Shown here piece after piece: positions 55,423 through 64,000 of a stretch of DNA of 64,000 nt. How positions within the stretch are numbered: position 1 is the stretch's first letter; each line of letters begins with the position of its first letter. Source of the DNA: Pseudoalteromonas sp. H105 (GTDB lineage Bacteria; Pseudomonadota; Gammaproteobacteria; Enterobacterales; Alteromonadaceae); NCBI RefSeq assembly GCF_001469215.1, contig NZ_LOFH01000003.1, forward strand, positions 248,001-312,000. Reading direction: 5' to 3'. The translations under genes were made by a program, and so were the position numbers. The notes under the pieces are model-generated. The model searched no databases, was not told the origin of the DNA, and worked only from the letters and a program-made list of their open reading frames with translations.

Positions 55423-56106
55423 TTAACCTAGTTGAGTTAATAATTTTTTAGCAGCTAGCTCAGAGCTTGCTGGATTTTGTCCGGTGATAACAAGACCGTC
55501 TTCTAAGGCAAGTACGCCCCAGTCATCGGTTTTCTGATAATCGCCACCTTTTTTAATTAACTCGTCTTCGACTAAAAATGGCACTATGTCAGTGAGTTGT
55601 ACTGCGGCTTCTTCTGTATTACTGAACCCCGTGACTTTTTTACCAGCTACTAAAGTATTTCCTTCGGCATCATTGGTATTTAAAAATACTGCACTTGCAT
55701 GACATACTGCAGCCACGGGCTTTTGCTGTTTAATAAACGCTTCTATGAGTGAAATTGAATCGGTGTTATCGACTAAATCCCACAAAGGGCCATGGCCACC
55801 TGGGTAAAATACACCATCAAAATCATTCGCATTAAGCTCGTTGAGCGTCTTGGTATTTGCCATTAATGTTTTCGCAGTACTGTCATTGTCATAACGCTTC
55901 GTAGCGTCAGTTTCAAAATCAGACAATGTGCTTGTTGGGTCAATAGGGGGTTGGCCACCATTAGGCGATGCTAACGTCACTTCAGCACCCGCATCAATAA
56001 ATGCATAATACGGAGCGGCAAATTCTTCCACCCAAAAGCCGGTTTTTTCACCAGTATTACCTAGTTCCGAATGTGAAGTAAGTACCATGAGTATTTTCTT
56101 AGCCAT
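55423..56106 (-). CDS. DJ-1/PfpI family protein (Hsp31-like, type 1 glutamine amidotransferase fold)
   Basis: A 227-residue cytoplasmic protein. The nucleophile elbow is VAAVCHASAVF with Cys-His, preceded by DGVFYPGGHGPLWDL, which provides the oxyanion and acidic residues; the insertion FWVEEFAAPYYAF is typical of Hsp31/glyoxalase III-like members. A deglycase or glyoxalase role is possible but not shown. The LysR gene is divergent, 139 bases away, and probably controls it. Confidence 0.88.
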   Translation of the reverse strand: MAKKILMVLTSHSELGNTGEKTGFWVEEFAAPYYAFIDAGAEVTLASPNGGQPPIDPTSTLSDFETDATKRYDNDSTAKTLMANTKTLNELNANDFDGVFYPGGHGPLWDLVDNTDSISLIEAFIKQQKPVAAVCHASAVFLNTNDAEGNTLVAGKKVTGFSNTEEAAVQLTDIVPFLVEDELIKKGGDYQKTDDWGVLALEDGLVITGQNPASSELAAKKLLTQLG

Positions 56107-56245
56107 TATGATTATCCTTCTGATGATTTAATAAACTTAACTGCTAACTACTATATGATCTAAGCCATACTTAAACAACGATGATAAATTTAACTTTATT
56201 GATTTAAAAATTGATACAATTAGCGTGTTGAGTTGAGGGGTTATG

Positions 56246-57169
56246 ATGAAAGTATCGTTCGAGCAGTTGAAAAGTATGGTGGTGTTTGCGCAAATTGTTG
56301 AGCAAGGTAGTTTAACCGCAGCTGCAAAGCAATTAGGATTGACTCGCGGTGTAGCAAGTTACCATTTAAAAAAATTAGAAACACAGCTTGAAGTGAGTTT
56401 ACTAAATCGATCTACACGTACAATGACATTAACAGAGGCCGGAATTGCTTATTATGAGCGTTGCAGGGTTATTACCGAGCAAGCAAATGCGGCAAATCAA
56501 CAAATAGAAAATATTAAAAATGAACCTCAAGGCATATTAAAAATAAGCTGCCCTGTTAACGTAGGTATGCAGCTGATAGTACCGGCCATAAATCACTTCA
56601 AACGTCAGTATCCAAAAATAGATATCGACTTACAGTTAAGTGATGAGGTGATTGATATTATTAAAAATGGGTTTGATTTAGCAATACGAGGTGTAGCATT
56701 GGATGACTCAAACTTACACGCGACTAAGTTGACAGTGATGAGTACTTGTATTTGTGGGTCACCAGATTACTTTGCTCACTTTGGTAAGCCTAAAACACCT
56801 GAGCAACTAAAAGCGCATAAGTGGGTTGTGTACCAATTAGGAAGTAAAACACTGACACTACAAAAAGAGGGAAAAAAGCACAGTTTAATTATGCAAGGCG
56901 GATTAAGTACTAATAATGCTGCTGCGCGAACCGCGTTTGTCGAAGCGGGGCATGGCATAGGGAGAATTCCTGTGTATGATGCGTGGCCCAAAGTACAAGC
57001 TGGGTTATTAGAAGTCGTGTTAGATGATTACAAAAGTAAAGACATCGAATTATATGGTGTATTTCCGCCAGGGGGCGCAGGGTCTAAAAAATTGCGCCTG
57101 TTTATTGATTATCTGAAACATTACTTTGTAAAAAAGCATACCGCTTTAGGTATGCTTAAAAGTAACTAA
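56246..57169 (+). CDS. LysR-family transcriptional regulator (CrgA-like)
   Basis: A 307-residue regulator: winged helix (about 1-62; FAQIVEQGSLTAAAKQLGLTRGVASYHLKKLE, conserved helix-turn-helix span shown in part) and a substrate-binding domain with ILKISCPVNVGMQLIVPAINHF, the pattern of the CrgA/PA2877-like group. Of two adjacent ATGs I prefer 56246, five bases after GAGGGG. The coding end carries a terminator hairpin (57134-57157). Probable target: the divergent DJ-1/PfpI gene. Confidence 0.9.
   Translation: MKVSFEQLKSMVVFAQIVEQGSLTAAAKQLGLTRGVASYHLKKLETQLEVSLLNRSTRTMTLTEAGIAYYERCRVITEQANAANQQIENIKNEPQGILKISCPVNVGMQLIVPAINHFKRQYPKIDIDLQLSDEVIDIIKNGFDLAIRGVALDDSNLHATKLTVMSTCICGSPDYFAHFGKPKTPEQLKAHKWVVYQLGSKTLTLQKEGKKHSLIMQGGLSTNNAAARTAFVEAGHGIGRIPVYDAWPKVQAGLLEVVLDDYKSKDIELYGVFPPGGAGSKKLRLFIDYLKHYFVKKHTALGMLKSN
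57134..57157 (+). terminator. Terminator hairpin inside the end of the LysR gene
   Basis: AAGCATACC and GGTATGCTT form a nine-base stem with a six-base loop, starting 10-12 codons before the stop; only AAAAG follows, so the plus-strand T tract is poor. On the minus strand it is followed by TTTTTTAC, so it may mainly end the dienelactone hydrolase transcript. Confidence 0.5.
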
Positions 57170-57196
57170 CCAAGACGTTGTAAGCTAGTAACGTGC

Positions 57197-57931
57197 CTAT
57201 AAAGCTCGGTTAAAAAGTGCCACAGCTTGTTGATACATAGCAATAGCAAGCGCGGGATCATAACGCTCGCCCTCATCGCGCATAAATGCATGCTGCGCGT
57301 TGACTTCTTGCCATTGGTAGTTAATGCCAGTTGCAACAACCTGCTGATAAAGTTTTGCACGGCCTTCTTTTGGTACATGAGGGTCCTGCTTACCCCAGAT
57401 AAAGTGAATTTCGCCTTGGATATCAGCCATACGCTCAAATGAATTATTTCCGACCTTGGCTGGTAATGTATCACTATGAATATCAGTAGCGTATAAGCAA
57501 AACGTGGCTTTAATTTCTGGATTTAACGCCGCGCGGTAAGCTAAATGCCCACCAATGCACACGCCCATGGCCCCAATAGTGCCTATGCAATAAGGCTGTT
57601 TTTTTACAAATTCAAGCATTGCACAGGTATCACTGTCATGGGATTCAAGAGGTTTTGTCCATTTATCAGCATTGCCTTTGTCTTTGCCTGAGTCATCATA
57701 CTCGAGTACCGTACCAGGTGGATTGAGCTCATGAAAAACTTCGGGTACTAATACAACAAAACCGTGGCCGGCTAAAAGGGCTGCGCTGCGTGCAATAGGT
57801 GCGGTTTGCTGAAAAATCTCAGAATAAAAAATAATCGTAGGAAATTGACCGCCTGCCTGAGGTCGATACACACTGGTGCGCATCATACCTGTAGCCGTAG
57901 CTATATCATGACTTTGGTGCTGAATGATCAT
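57197..57931 (-). CDS. Dienelactone hydrolase family protein
   Basis: An alpha/beta hydrolase of 244 residues. The nucleophile is Cys in GVCIGGHLAYRAAL, the acid is in WGKQDPHVP and the histidine is in AQHAFMRDEG, the dienelactone hydrolase triad. The substrate is unknown; most such enzymes are general esterases in genomes without a chlorocatechol pathway, and none is seen here. Confidence 0.88.
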   Translation of the reverse strand: MIIQHQSHDIATATGMMRTSVYRPQAGGQFPTIIFYSEIFQQTAPIARSAALLAGHGFVVLVPEVFHELNPPGTVLEYDDSGKDKGNADKWTKPLESHDSDTCAMLEFVKKQPYCIGTIGAMGVCIGGHLAYRAALNPEIKATFCLYATDIHSDTLPAKVGNNSFERMADIQGEIHFIWGKQDPHVPKEGRAKLYQQVVATGINYQWQEVNAQHAFMRDEGERYDPALAIAMYQQAVALFNRAL

Positions 57932-58014
57932 AAAAAACCTTAATGGAAAACACTGTGTTGGTATGATAACGAAGCAGGCTAATTATAACGAGCAATATAG
58001 CAATACTATGAAAA

Positions 58015-59241
58015 TTAATCACTTTTTGTCATATTCATACAGCTTGCGTAGTAGCTTACCGTGGCAGGCCAGTCAGAAAAAATTCCCATGACTCCGACAT
58101 CCTTGGCGAGTACATCAATCACCCTCATCATATCGCCATCGTTATTAATCACTTGTTTTATTGATTGATAGTAGTAGCCCCCACCGCTATTCAGTGGACC
58201 AGAGCGTTCAAGGCTCCATGTTATGAGTTTAAGTCCTGCGGCTTTAGCGGAAGTAGCGTAACGGGATGGCACAATCTGCTTGTTTTCATCAACTCTTAAC
58301 AGCATCCAAATCGGTGGAGCAAGAATACGTACACCGTCATCATACAGTGCAGCCATACTTGGTTGCCAAGTCGCGGGGTTGTTAGGGTCGAAATTAGCTG
58401 TTTCGTCGCGACCATCTAAGTACACGCTGTTTTTTGCAAATTCAGGATCATTGTTTATCCAATATTTTACGTCATCAAGATTAAATGACTGGGCAAAAAC
58501 ATGTTCACTCGGCACGTTTTGCGCTGCGTATTCATCAAGCATCTTCTGAGCATAATGCGCTTGAGTAAAGCCATTAAACGGCATCGTTACTTGCGGTGAT
58601 TTAAGCTCTGGGGTCATTTTTACGCCTAGCTGCTTGAAGAGGGTAATGCTTTGTTTATGGCTCATTAATGTACCATTACTTGCGTATAAATCAGTGCGCC
58701 AATTGGGCGTACCATTTAAATATTCAGTGACTGTGGTGGTTTGATTATTAGCGCCGTCCATTTTACCTTTCAGTGTTAAAAACTCAGCGAGGGTAATATC
58801 ACTGGTACAGCATTTTGCTTGAGCAGGCTGACCGTTTTTTGCAGGCTGAAATGGCGTGGTACATTTTGCGGCGAGTTCCGGTACGGCTAAAATATTGGTA
58901 GTGGTATGTAAATCACACTGTGAGTGGCGACAGACTAGTTCTTTGTCTTTGGTGAAAGTAACGTCGCATTCTAAAATACCAGCGCCCATTCGCGCTGCTG
59001 CAATATAGGATTCTTTGGTGTGCTCAGGGTATTGCATAGGCGCGCCACGGTGGCCAATTGAAAAATCTGTTTTGTAGAATACCCCGTCACCACATGATGT
59101 TAGTTTTGTTTTGAGTGGACTCGCCTTCATATTATCGATGAGATAATAAGGGCGTGTGCCTAATTGTATGCTGGTGGTATTATGTGTTTGGCTACAGCCA
59201 TTTAATACAATCACAAGTAAAATAAAAACCAGTTGTTTCAT
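58015..59241 (-). CDS. Glycerophosphodiester phosphodiesterase lipoprotein
   Basis: A 408-residue exported enzyme with lipobox [12 protein letters not shown] signatures are [41 protein letters not shown] and SQCDLH; the catalytic histidines (HRGAP and RHSQ..H) are intact, and TPELKSP supplies a metal ligand. It would hydrolyse deacylated phospholipids in the periplasm or outer membrane. A cysteine-rich insertion (TSCGD, AKCTTP, AKCCTSD) is unlike short GlpQ. Followed in operon-like spacing by nothing downstream on the same strand for 83 bases. Confidence 0.88.
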   Translation of the reverse strand: MKQLVFILLVIVLNGCSQTHNTTSIQLGTRPYYLIDNMKASPLKTKLTSCGDGVFYKTDFSIGHRGAPMQYPEHTKESYIAAARMGAGILECDVTFTKDKELVCRHSQCDLHTTTNILAVPELAAKCTTPFQPAKNGQPAQAKCCTSDITLAEFLTLKGKMDGANNQTTTVTEYLNGTPNWRTDLYASNGTLMSHKQSITLFKQLGVKMTPELKSPQVTMPFNGFTQAHYAQKMLDEYAAQNVPSEHVFAQSFNLDDVKYWINNDPEFAKNSVYLDGRDETANFDPNNPATWQPSMAALYDDGVRILAPPIWMLLRVDENKQIVPSRYATSAKAAGLKLITWSLERSGPLNSGGGYYYQSIKQVINNDGDMMRVIDVLAKDVGVMGIFSDWPATVSYYASCMNMTKSD

Positions 59242-59270
59242 AAAGCATCCTTTATTTTGTACTCACTAGT

Positions 59271-60131
59271 TTAAGATTTATTTATGGCACTTCTATTAAG
59301 GTAGTGGTTTAAAAGCAGCGCAGAGACAATAATTGCGCCACCAATACCCAGCTTGACAAGATCAGCATCACGGTTCCAAATTAGCACATTAACTAAAATA
59401 CCCGCAGGGATCAGTAAATTGTTCATAACAGCAAGGCTACCCACGTTAACTTGTGTTGCGCCTTTGTTCCATGCAAAGTAGCCTAACCCTGAGGCAATGA
59501 CTCCTAAATAAACAAGAATGCCCCATTGTGTATTGGTCGTTGGTAGTTTGTTGGTGTCACCAAACACGGCAAAACATAGACATGAAACAATAAACGCGCC
59601 AATAAAAAACCAGCCAAAAACGGCTCGTTGTGGTAGCTCACTGCCAGCCATTAATCGCTTATAGCTTACTTGCCCTGCGGCAAAACATAGGTTTGCAGCT
59701 TGCACCATTAGTAGTCCAGTGATGAAGTCTTCACTGATGCCCTGATACCGAATAGCCACTGCACCAATGATAGCTACCAAGGCGACAAGTAAATAACGAG
59801 GGGTAAACTGACGCGCTATCAAGTCATTTAGCAAAGCGATATAAAGTGGTGTCATCACTGTAAAAAGCAATACTTCGGGTACGCTGAGATATAAAAAAGA
59901 GTGGTAATAAAAACCATACATGGCACCAAGTTGAATTGCGCCAATCAACATAAGTTTGCCGATTACTGGTTTTGCGATCGTATTAAATTTAATAAAGGGT
60001 AGAAATACTAAGGTTGCAAGCGCAACACGTATTAGCACGCTAAACCAGGCATCTACTTGGCCAGCTAGGTATACGCCAATTAAACTAAACGAAAAAGCCC
60101 AAAGTAGGGTAACAGTAAAAAGGTAGGCCAT
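59271..60131 (-). CDS. EamA/DMT family transporter
   Basis: A 286-residue membrane protein with ten helices in two EamA repeats. It starts MAYLFTVTLLWAFSFSLIGVYLAG; the WAFSF near the N-terminus and FAWNKGATQVNVGSLAVMNNLLIP in the second repeat are typical of drug/metabolite transporters of the YedA/RhaT group. Substrate unknown. It lies 29 bases upstream of the glycerophosphodiesterase gene on the same strand, so the two may share a transcript. Confidence 0.88.
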   Translation of the reverse strand: MAYLFTVTLLWAFSFSLIGVYLAGQVDAWFSVLIRVALATLVFLPFIKFNTIAKPVIGKLMLIGAIQLGAMYGFYYHSFLYLSVPEVLLFTVMTPLYIALLNDLIARQFTPRYLLVALVAIIGAVAIRYQGISEDFITGLLMVQAANLCFAAGQVSYKRLMAGSELPQRAVFGWFFIGAFIVSCLCFAVFGDTNKLPTTNTQWGILVYLGVIASGLGYFAWNKGATQVNVGSLAVMNNLLIPAGILVNVLIWNRDADLVKLGIGGAIIVSALLLNHYLNRSAINKS

Positions 60132-60172
60132 TGTAATTTTTAATATGTATAGTCAATAGGGCCGACTATAAC

Positions 60173-60202
60173 AAAAAGCCCGCAATAATGTGCGGGCTTT
60201 TA
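60173..60202 (-). terminator. Terminator downstream of the M3 peptidase gene
   Basis: AAAAGCCCGCA and TGCGGGCTTTT pair around ATAATG, 19 bases after the peptidase stop. Confidence 0.85.
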
Positions 60203-60221
60203 ACGTTAAGTGAGTTTAAGT

Positions 60222-62354
60222 TTATTCAACTAGACCACGGCGTTTAAGTAATGCGTCCGTCGTTGGCTTTTGACCACGAAACTCAATGTAGCTTTGCATT
60301 AAGTCACGGCTGTTACCTTTTGATAGAATCTCTTTACGGAAGTTATCACCGTTTTCACGCGTAAGGCCACCTTGCTCTGTCATGTGAGCAAATGCATCAG
60401 CTGCAAACACTTCAGTCCAAAGGTAGGCATAGTAACCCGCTGAATAACCACCTGCAAAAGTGTGGCTAAAGTAACAAGACTTATAGCGCGGTGGTACCGG
60501 GTAATAGGCAATACCGTGTTTTTCTAGCGCTTCGTGTTCAAACTTTTGAACATCTGTGATTTCAGTGTCAGAACCAAATGAGTGCCATTCCATATCGAGT
60601 AATGCAGCGGCTAAATACTCAGTAGTACCAAAACCTTGGTTAAAGTTTTGTGACTCTAGTACTTTATCCAGTAGCGCTTTTGGAATTGGCTCACCCGTTT
60701 TGTAGTGCTTAGCGTAGTTAGCAAGTACGGTTGGTTCAATGTTCCAATCTTCATGTGCTTGAGAAGGAAATTCAACAAAGTCACGCGCTGTTGCAGTGCC
60801 TGCAAGGCTTGGGTATTTAACGTCCGAGAATAACCCGTGTGCTGCATGACCAAATTCATGGAACATGGTGGTTACTTCAGAGAACGTCATTAACGTTGGT
60901 TGACCTTGCGCTGGTTTAGGAATGTTCTGCGCGTTATAAATAACAGGTTTCGTGCCTTTTAAACCGCTTTGACCAACGTATGCACTCATCCAAGCACCAC
61001 CACGTTTGCCTTCACGTGCGTAAGGGTCCATGTAAAACAAACCAATTGCGCTGCCGTCAGCATCAAATACTTCGAATGCCATGACATCTTCGTGGTAAAG
61101 CGGTAGATCTTTACGTTCTTTAAACGTAATACCATACAGTTTCTCCATTGCGAAGAACATACCGTCGTGGATCACTGATTGCATTTCGAAGTAAGGCTTA
61201 ACGAGTGCAGGGTCTAAGTCATATTTAGCTTGACGCACTTTTTCTGAATAAAATGCCCAATCCCAAGGTTGTAAAGCAAATGTTTCGCCTGAAGCATCAA
61301 TTACTTTTTGAATCTCTGCAGCTTCTGCTTTTGCTTTGTTAACTGCTTTAGGCGCTAAGTCATCTAGTATGCCGTATACATTCTCGGTTGTTTTAGCCAT
61401 ACGTGTAGTCATAACGTAAGAGGCCCAATCTTTATAACCTAACAGCTCCGCTTTTTGAGCTCGTAGGTTAGTTTCTTTGATGATGATAGGACCATTAGAA
61501 TCTTGTGCGCGGGTTGCAGATGCTTTAAATATACGTTCACGCAGTTTGCGGTTTTCGAGGCTGCTTAGTATTGGCTGTTGAGTCGTGTTCACAAGTGTGA
61601 TCATATAGCCTTCTTTGCCTGCTTTTTTAGCAGCCGCAGCCAAGCTCTCAATTTCACCTTCAGATAACCCCGCGAGCTCCTTTTTATCAGTTACTAAAAC
61701 AACGTCTTCTTTAAACGATTTTAATACGTTTTGTGAGAAAGCTGTTGATAGCTTTGCAAGCTCTGCGTTGATTTCACGCATTTTTTCTTTTTGTGTTTCG
61801 TTAAGCTTTGCACCGGCATTAACAAATTTTGTGTAGTAAAATTCCACTAAACGCTGGTCTTCAGCGCTCAACTTTTCTTTGTTGTTGTAGATGCTTTCAA
61901 CGCGAGTAAATAATGCTTTATTTAGGTAAATATCATCAGAGTGAGCAGACAATATTGGGGCCATTTTAGCGGCAATACGCTGATATTCAGAATCTGAGAT
62001 TAAGCCTGAAAGATTGTAAAAAGCAGTAGAAACACGATCAAGTAATTCACCTGAAAGCTCAAGCTCGACTAAGGTGTTTGCAAATGTAGCGGGTTCAGGA
62101 TTATTTGCAATGGCTGCAATTTGTGCTGTTTGCTCGGCAATACCTGCATCGAAAACAGGCTCGTAGTCTTTAGTGCCAAATTTATCAAATTCTGGCGCCA
62201 TATATTGTAGTGGGCTAGGCTTCATCAAAACGTTATCAACACTAACTGTTTGAACTTGAGTTGCTTGTTCAGCTGAATCTTCCACTTTTTGTGAATTACA
62301 ACCAGATAATAGTAAAGCGCCAGCAATAGTGCTAGCGATGAGAGATTTGCGCAT
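60222..62354 (-). CDS. M3 family zinc metallopeptidase, Dcp-like lipoprotein
   Basis: A 710-residue peptidyl-dipeptidase-like enzyme. The zinc motif is FHEFGHAAHGLF, with the downstream E in EFPSQAHEDW, and the C-terminal SHTFAGGYSAGYYAYLWTE is typical of the Dcp/OpdA group. Unlike cytoplasmic Dcp it has a signal sequence ending LLSGCNSQ, so it acts in the periplasm or at the outer membrane. ATG 62354 begins the signal peptide; an in-frame start at 62399 adds 15 residues with no support. Confidence 0.9.
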   Translation of the reverse strand: MRKSLIASTIAGALLLSGCNSQKVEDSAEQATQVQTVSVDNVLMKPSPLQYMAPEFDKFGTKDYEPVFDAGIAEQTAQIAAIANNPEPATFANTLVELELSGELLDRVSTAFYNLSGLISDSEYQRIAAKMAPILSAHSDDIYLNKALFTRVESIYNNKEKLSAEDQRLVEFYYTKFVNAGAKLNETQKEKMREINAELAKLSTAFSQNVLKSFKEDVVLVTDKKELAGLSEGEIESLAAAAKKAGKEGYMITLVNTTQQPILSSLENRKLRERIFKASATRAQDSNGPIIIKETNLRAQKAELLGYKDWASYVMTTRMAKTTENVYGILDDLAPKAVNKAKAEAAEIQKVIDASGETFALQPWDWAFYSEKVRQAKYDLDPALVKPYFEMQSVIHDGMFFAMEKLYGITFKERKDLPLYHEDVMAFEVFDADGSAIGLFYMDPYAREGKRGGAWMSAYVGQSGLKGTKPVIYNAQNIPKPAQGQPTLMTFSEVTTMFHEFGHAAHGLFSDVKYPSLAGTATARDFVEFPSQAHEDWNIEPTVLANYAKHYKTGEPIPKALLDKVLESQNFNQGFGTTEYLAAALLDMEWHSFGSDTEITDVQKFEHEALEKHGIAYYPVPPRYKSCYFSHTFAGGYSAGYYAYLWTEVFAADAFAHMTEQGGLTRENGDNFRKEILSKGNSRDLMQSYIEFRGQKPTTDALLKRRGLVE

Positions 62355-62399
62355 AAAAGCTCCAATAAAAGAATTCGCCTTAAAGTGTGATAAAGGCAT

Positions 62400-62832
62400 T
62401 AATCAACTACGTTAGCAAATTTTAGATTATATACAATTAAGTTTATCGAAATAATGCGGGAATTGAGCGCAAAATAGTGCAAATTTAGTCAAAATTAACA
62501 GTGTAGTTTAAAATTTAACTTAAATAATGTGATTTAAAAGTATTTTAAACACGATATTTCGTTTTAGAACTATTACGAAGCAAGTATTGGTGGGTCTTTC
62601 TATTTATTTCTCATCGTGGATACTTTGCTTATGAAAATAGTTTCATAATAGCCTAAACTTAGTTTCACTCGGTAACAAGGCGTTGTTCATTGGCTTGATA
62701 ATTTAATTAACGAATCTGGGTATAAAATACGTTTGATAAGGGTGTTTTTTTATAGTCATTAAGCCGTTCATTACATGAGTGAATGACCGTTTTACCTTTA
62801 AAGCAAATAGCAGGCTTCGTTTTTGATTTAAT
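62400..62832. other. AT-rich intergenic region between the M3 peptidase and the MITE
   Basis: No gene, RNA or repeat is visible. It should hold the promoter of the M3 peptidase on the minus strand. Confidence 0.55.
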
Positions 62833-63100
62833 TAGGGTCTGTTGACCTTTGCGGATTAAAATTTGTTCAAACTAGGGGCGGTTTGATCGCGGCGCGAGGT
62901 TTGTAACCTAGTGGGCTAAGTCAAAACCGAGCAACAAAGAGTAAATCGCCCCTAGGCAGAACCCGAAGGGCAGCGCCTGTTTGGCATTGATGCTGCGTTA
63001 TCGCCTATTTATGGGGAATAACCACACCACACAGGCTCTGCCTTGCCTAAATACCAAACAGACTGCTGTAAATTTAACCTTGAAAGGTAAACAGACCCTA
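62833..63100. mobile_element. TA-flanked miniature inverted-repeat element (IS630/Tc1-mariner-type MITE)
   Basis: Ends at GGGTCTGTTGACCTTT (left, from 62835) and AAAGGTAAACAGACCC (right, to 63098) are inverted repeats of 16 bases with one mismatch. Both are flanked by TA (62833-62834 and 63099-63100), the target duplication of IS630/Tc1-mariner elements. Internal inverted repeats (CTAGGGGCG 62872-62880 with CGCCCCTAG 62947-62955; CTGTTTGG with CCAAACAG) predict strong folding. It carries no transposase. A short open frame across its right end is incidental. Confidence 0.85.
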
Positions 63101-63158
63101 GCAGTACTATGGCGTATTAGACTCACTAAACTCAGAACCTTTGTCATTTTGGATATCT

Positions 63159-64000
63159 ATGAACTTAGACCACATTAATCACTACTTATCTTATGTACTG
63201 TTCACTTATGGTGAGGTCAGTATTACAGTGTCTAAAATAATTCAAGTCCCCCTTATACTGTTTGCCATGTGGTTTGTGGTTACTCGTACTGGGCGCATCA
63301 TAAAGAGTACTTTACTTACTCGTAAAATGAATCCTGATGCAGTGTTATTGTTTACTCGTATTTATTTAGTCCTTAGCATTGCAATTTTAATATTCACCAC
63401 CCTAGAAGTGTTGAATATTCCATTAACTGCATTTGCTTTTGTCTCGGGTGCAATTGCAATTGGTGTTGGCTTTGGTGCGCAAAATATTATTAATAATTTC
63501 ATCAGCGGATGGATATTAATGTGGGAGCGTCCAATTAGAATCGGAGACTTCCTAGAAGTGGGGACCGCCAAAGGCGTTGTCGAAACGATCAATACGCGTT
63601 CAACAAGAATTCGTAGAAATGACGGCGTGCATATGTTGGTACCTAACAGCCAGTTATTAGAAAATACGGTGACAAATTGGACATTAATAGACCGCAACGC
63701 TCGTTCATCTGTTAGTGTTGGTGTGGCTTATGGCTCAGATGTGGTGCTGGTGGAAAAACTAATCAAGCAAGTACTTGACGAAAACACATCAATATTACCC
63801 GCTCCAGCAGCTTCCGTATTTTTTGATGATTTTGGTGAGAGCTCTCTTGTTTTTAACGCTATTTTTTGGGTGTGCGCTGAATCAGAAACCATGCTCAGAC
63901 AAGTTCGCAGTGATATTCGATTCAGCATTTATAAAATATTTGAAGCGCACGATGTGGTCATTTCCTTCCCGCAACGCGATATTCACATTGATGGTGAAAT
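63159..64000 (+). CDS. MscS-family mechanosensitive channel (truncated by window edge)
   Basis: An open frame of 280 codons from ATG 63159 to the right edge, no stop in the window. Two or three N-terminal membrane helices precede the MscS pore helix (FVSGAIAIGVGFGAQNIINNFISG) and the beta domain WERPIRIGDFLEVG, then RNDGVHMLVPNSQLLENTVTNW; the near-terminal FPQRDIHI is the usual end of small MscS domains, so few residues are missing. It opens on membrane tension during osmotic downshock. The MITE ends 58 bases before the start and may contain or disturb its promoter. Confidence 0.92.
   Translation, partial: MNLDHINHYLSYVLFTYGEVSITVSKIIQVPLILFAMWFVVTRTGRIIKSTLLTRKMNPDAVLLFTRIYLVLSIAILIFTTLEVLNIPLTAFAFVSGAIAIGVGFGAQNIINNFISGWILMWERPIRIGDFLEVGTAKGVVETINTRSTRIRRNDGVHMLVPNSQLLENTVTNWTLIDRNARSSVSVGVAYGSDVVLVEKLIKQVLDENTSILPAPAASVFFDDFGESSLVFNAIFWVCAESETMLRQVRSDIRFSIYKIFEAHDVVISFPQRDIHIDGE

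Noticed and set aside
62981..63178. 65-codon frame across the right end of the MITE
   Set aside because: Short, overlaps the element's terminal repeat and the mscS start, no coding character.
1..64000. CRISPR array, prophage, integron or toxin-antitoxin locus
   Set aside because: No regularly spaced repeats, integrase, phage structural gene or recognisable toxin-antitoxin pair was seen; RatA is kept as a START-domain protein.

Overview
The window looks like a chromosomal segment of a marine gammaproteobacterium of the Alteromonadales, most likely Pseudoalteromonas or a close relative. This rests on AT-rich coding sequence, many TonB/MipA-type outer-membrane proteins, a ccm cluster beside a FliK-like gene, and the yhbY/rlmE-ftsH-folP-glmM-tpiA-secG-tRNA-Leu block. 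The genus is inference from gene content and protein resemblance; no search was run. There is no prophage, CRISPR array, rRNA operon or complete insertion sequence.

Layout. 1-733: start of a FliK-like gene running off the left edge. 838-7845: complete cytochrome c maturation operon ccmABCDEFGHI, then mlaA. 8650-12650: HDOD signalling protein, putP, SOS-controlled yebG, comEA-like gene. 12704-14857: dsbB and fadR, separated by a 616-base gap holding a probable dispersed repeat where other gammaproteobacteria carry nhaB. 15101-18364: 2-Cys peroxiredoxin, TonB-receptor remnant, smpB, ratA-ratB, bamE, GIY-YIG protein. 18344-22474: M28 peptidase with a TPR/transglutaminase-like lipoprotein, and a chemoreceptor. 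22673-25201: divergent ilvC/ilvY.

25319-28519 and 34239-37521 hold two paralogous copies, in opposite orientation, of one four-gene module: MipA/OmpV outer-membrane protein, a small four-cysteine DUF3019 protein, an OmpR-type regulator and a HAMP histidine kinase. This is the most interesting system here: a self-contained envelope-sensing unit present twice within about 12 kb. Between the copies lie DUF3820, an ORF of unknown function, a CPA2 antiporter, a Spo0M-like protein, an ElaA acetyltransferase and an NSS transporter.

37616-40165: orphan lipoprotein, serine beta-lactamase-like hydrolase, histidine phosphatase. 40255-46898: housekeeping block ending in tRNA-Leu(GAG). 47489-53312: chemoreceptor with a sigma-28-type promoter, PstS-like protein and porin pair, TonB receptor with a terminator-like leader. 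53405-62354: accessory metabolism (lipoprotein, RimJ/RimL-type acetyltransferase, rhomboid, DJ-1/PfpI with divergent LysR, dienelactone hydrolase, glycerophosphodiesterase, EamA transporter, M3 peptidase). 62833-63100: a TA-flanked MITE lies 58 bases before a MscS channel gene that runs off the right edge.

Several genes (ccmA, putP, GIY-YIG, ftsH, ilvY, TonB receptor) are best explained by TTG starts with well-placed Shine-Dalgarno sequences.
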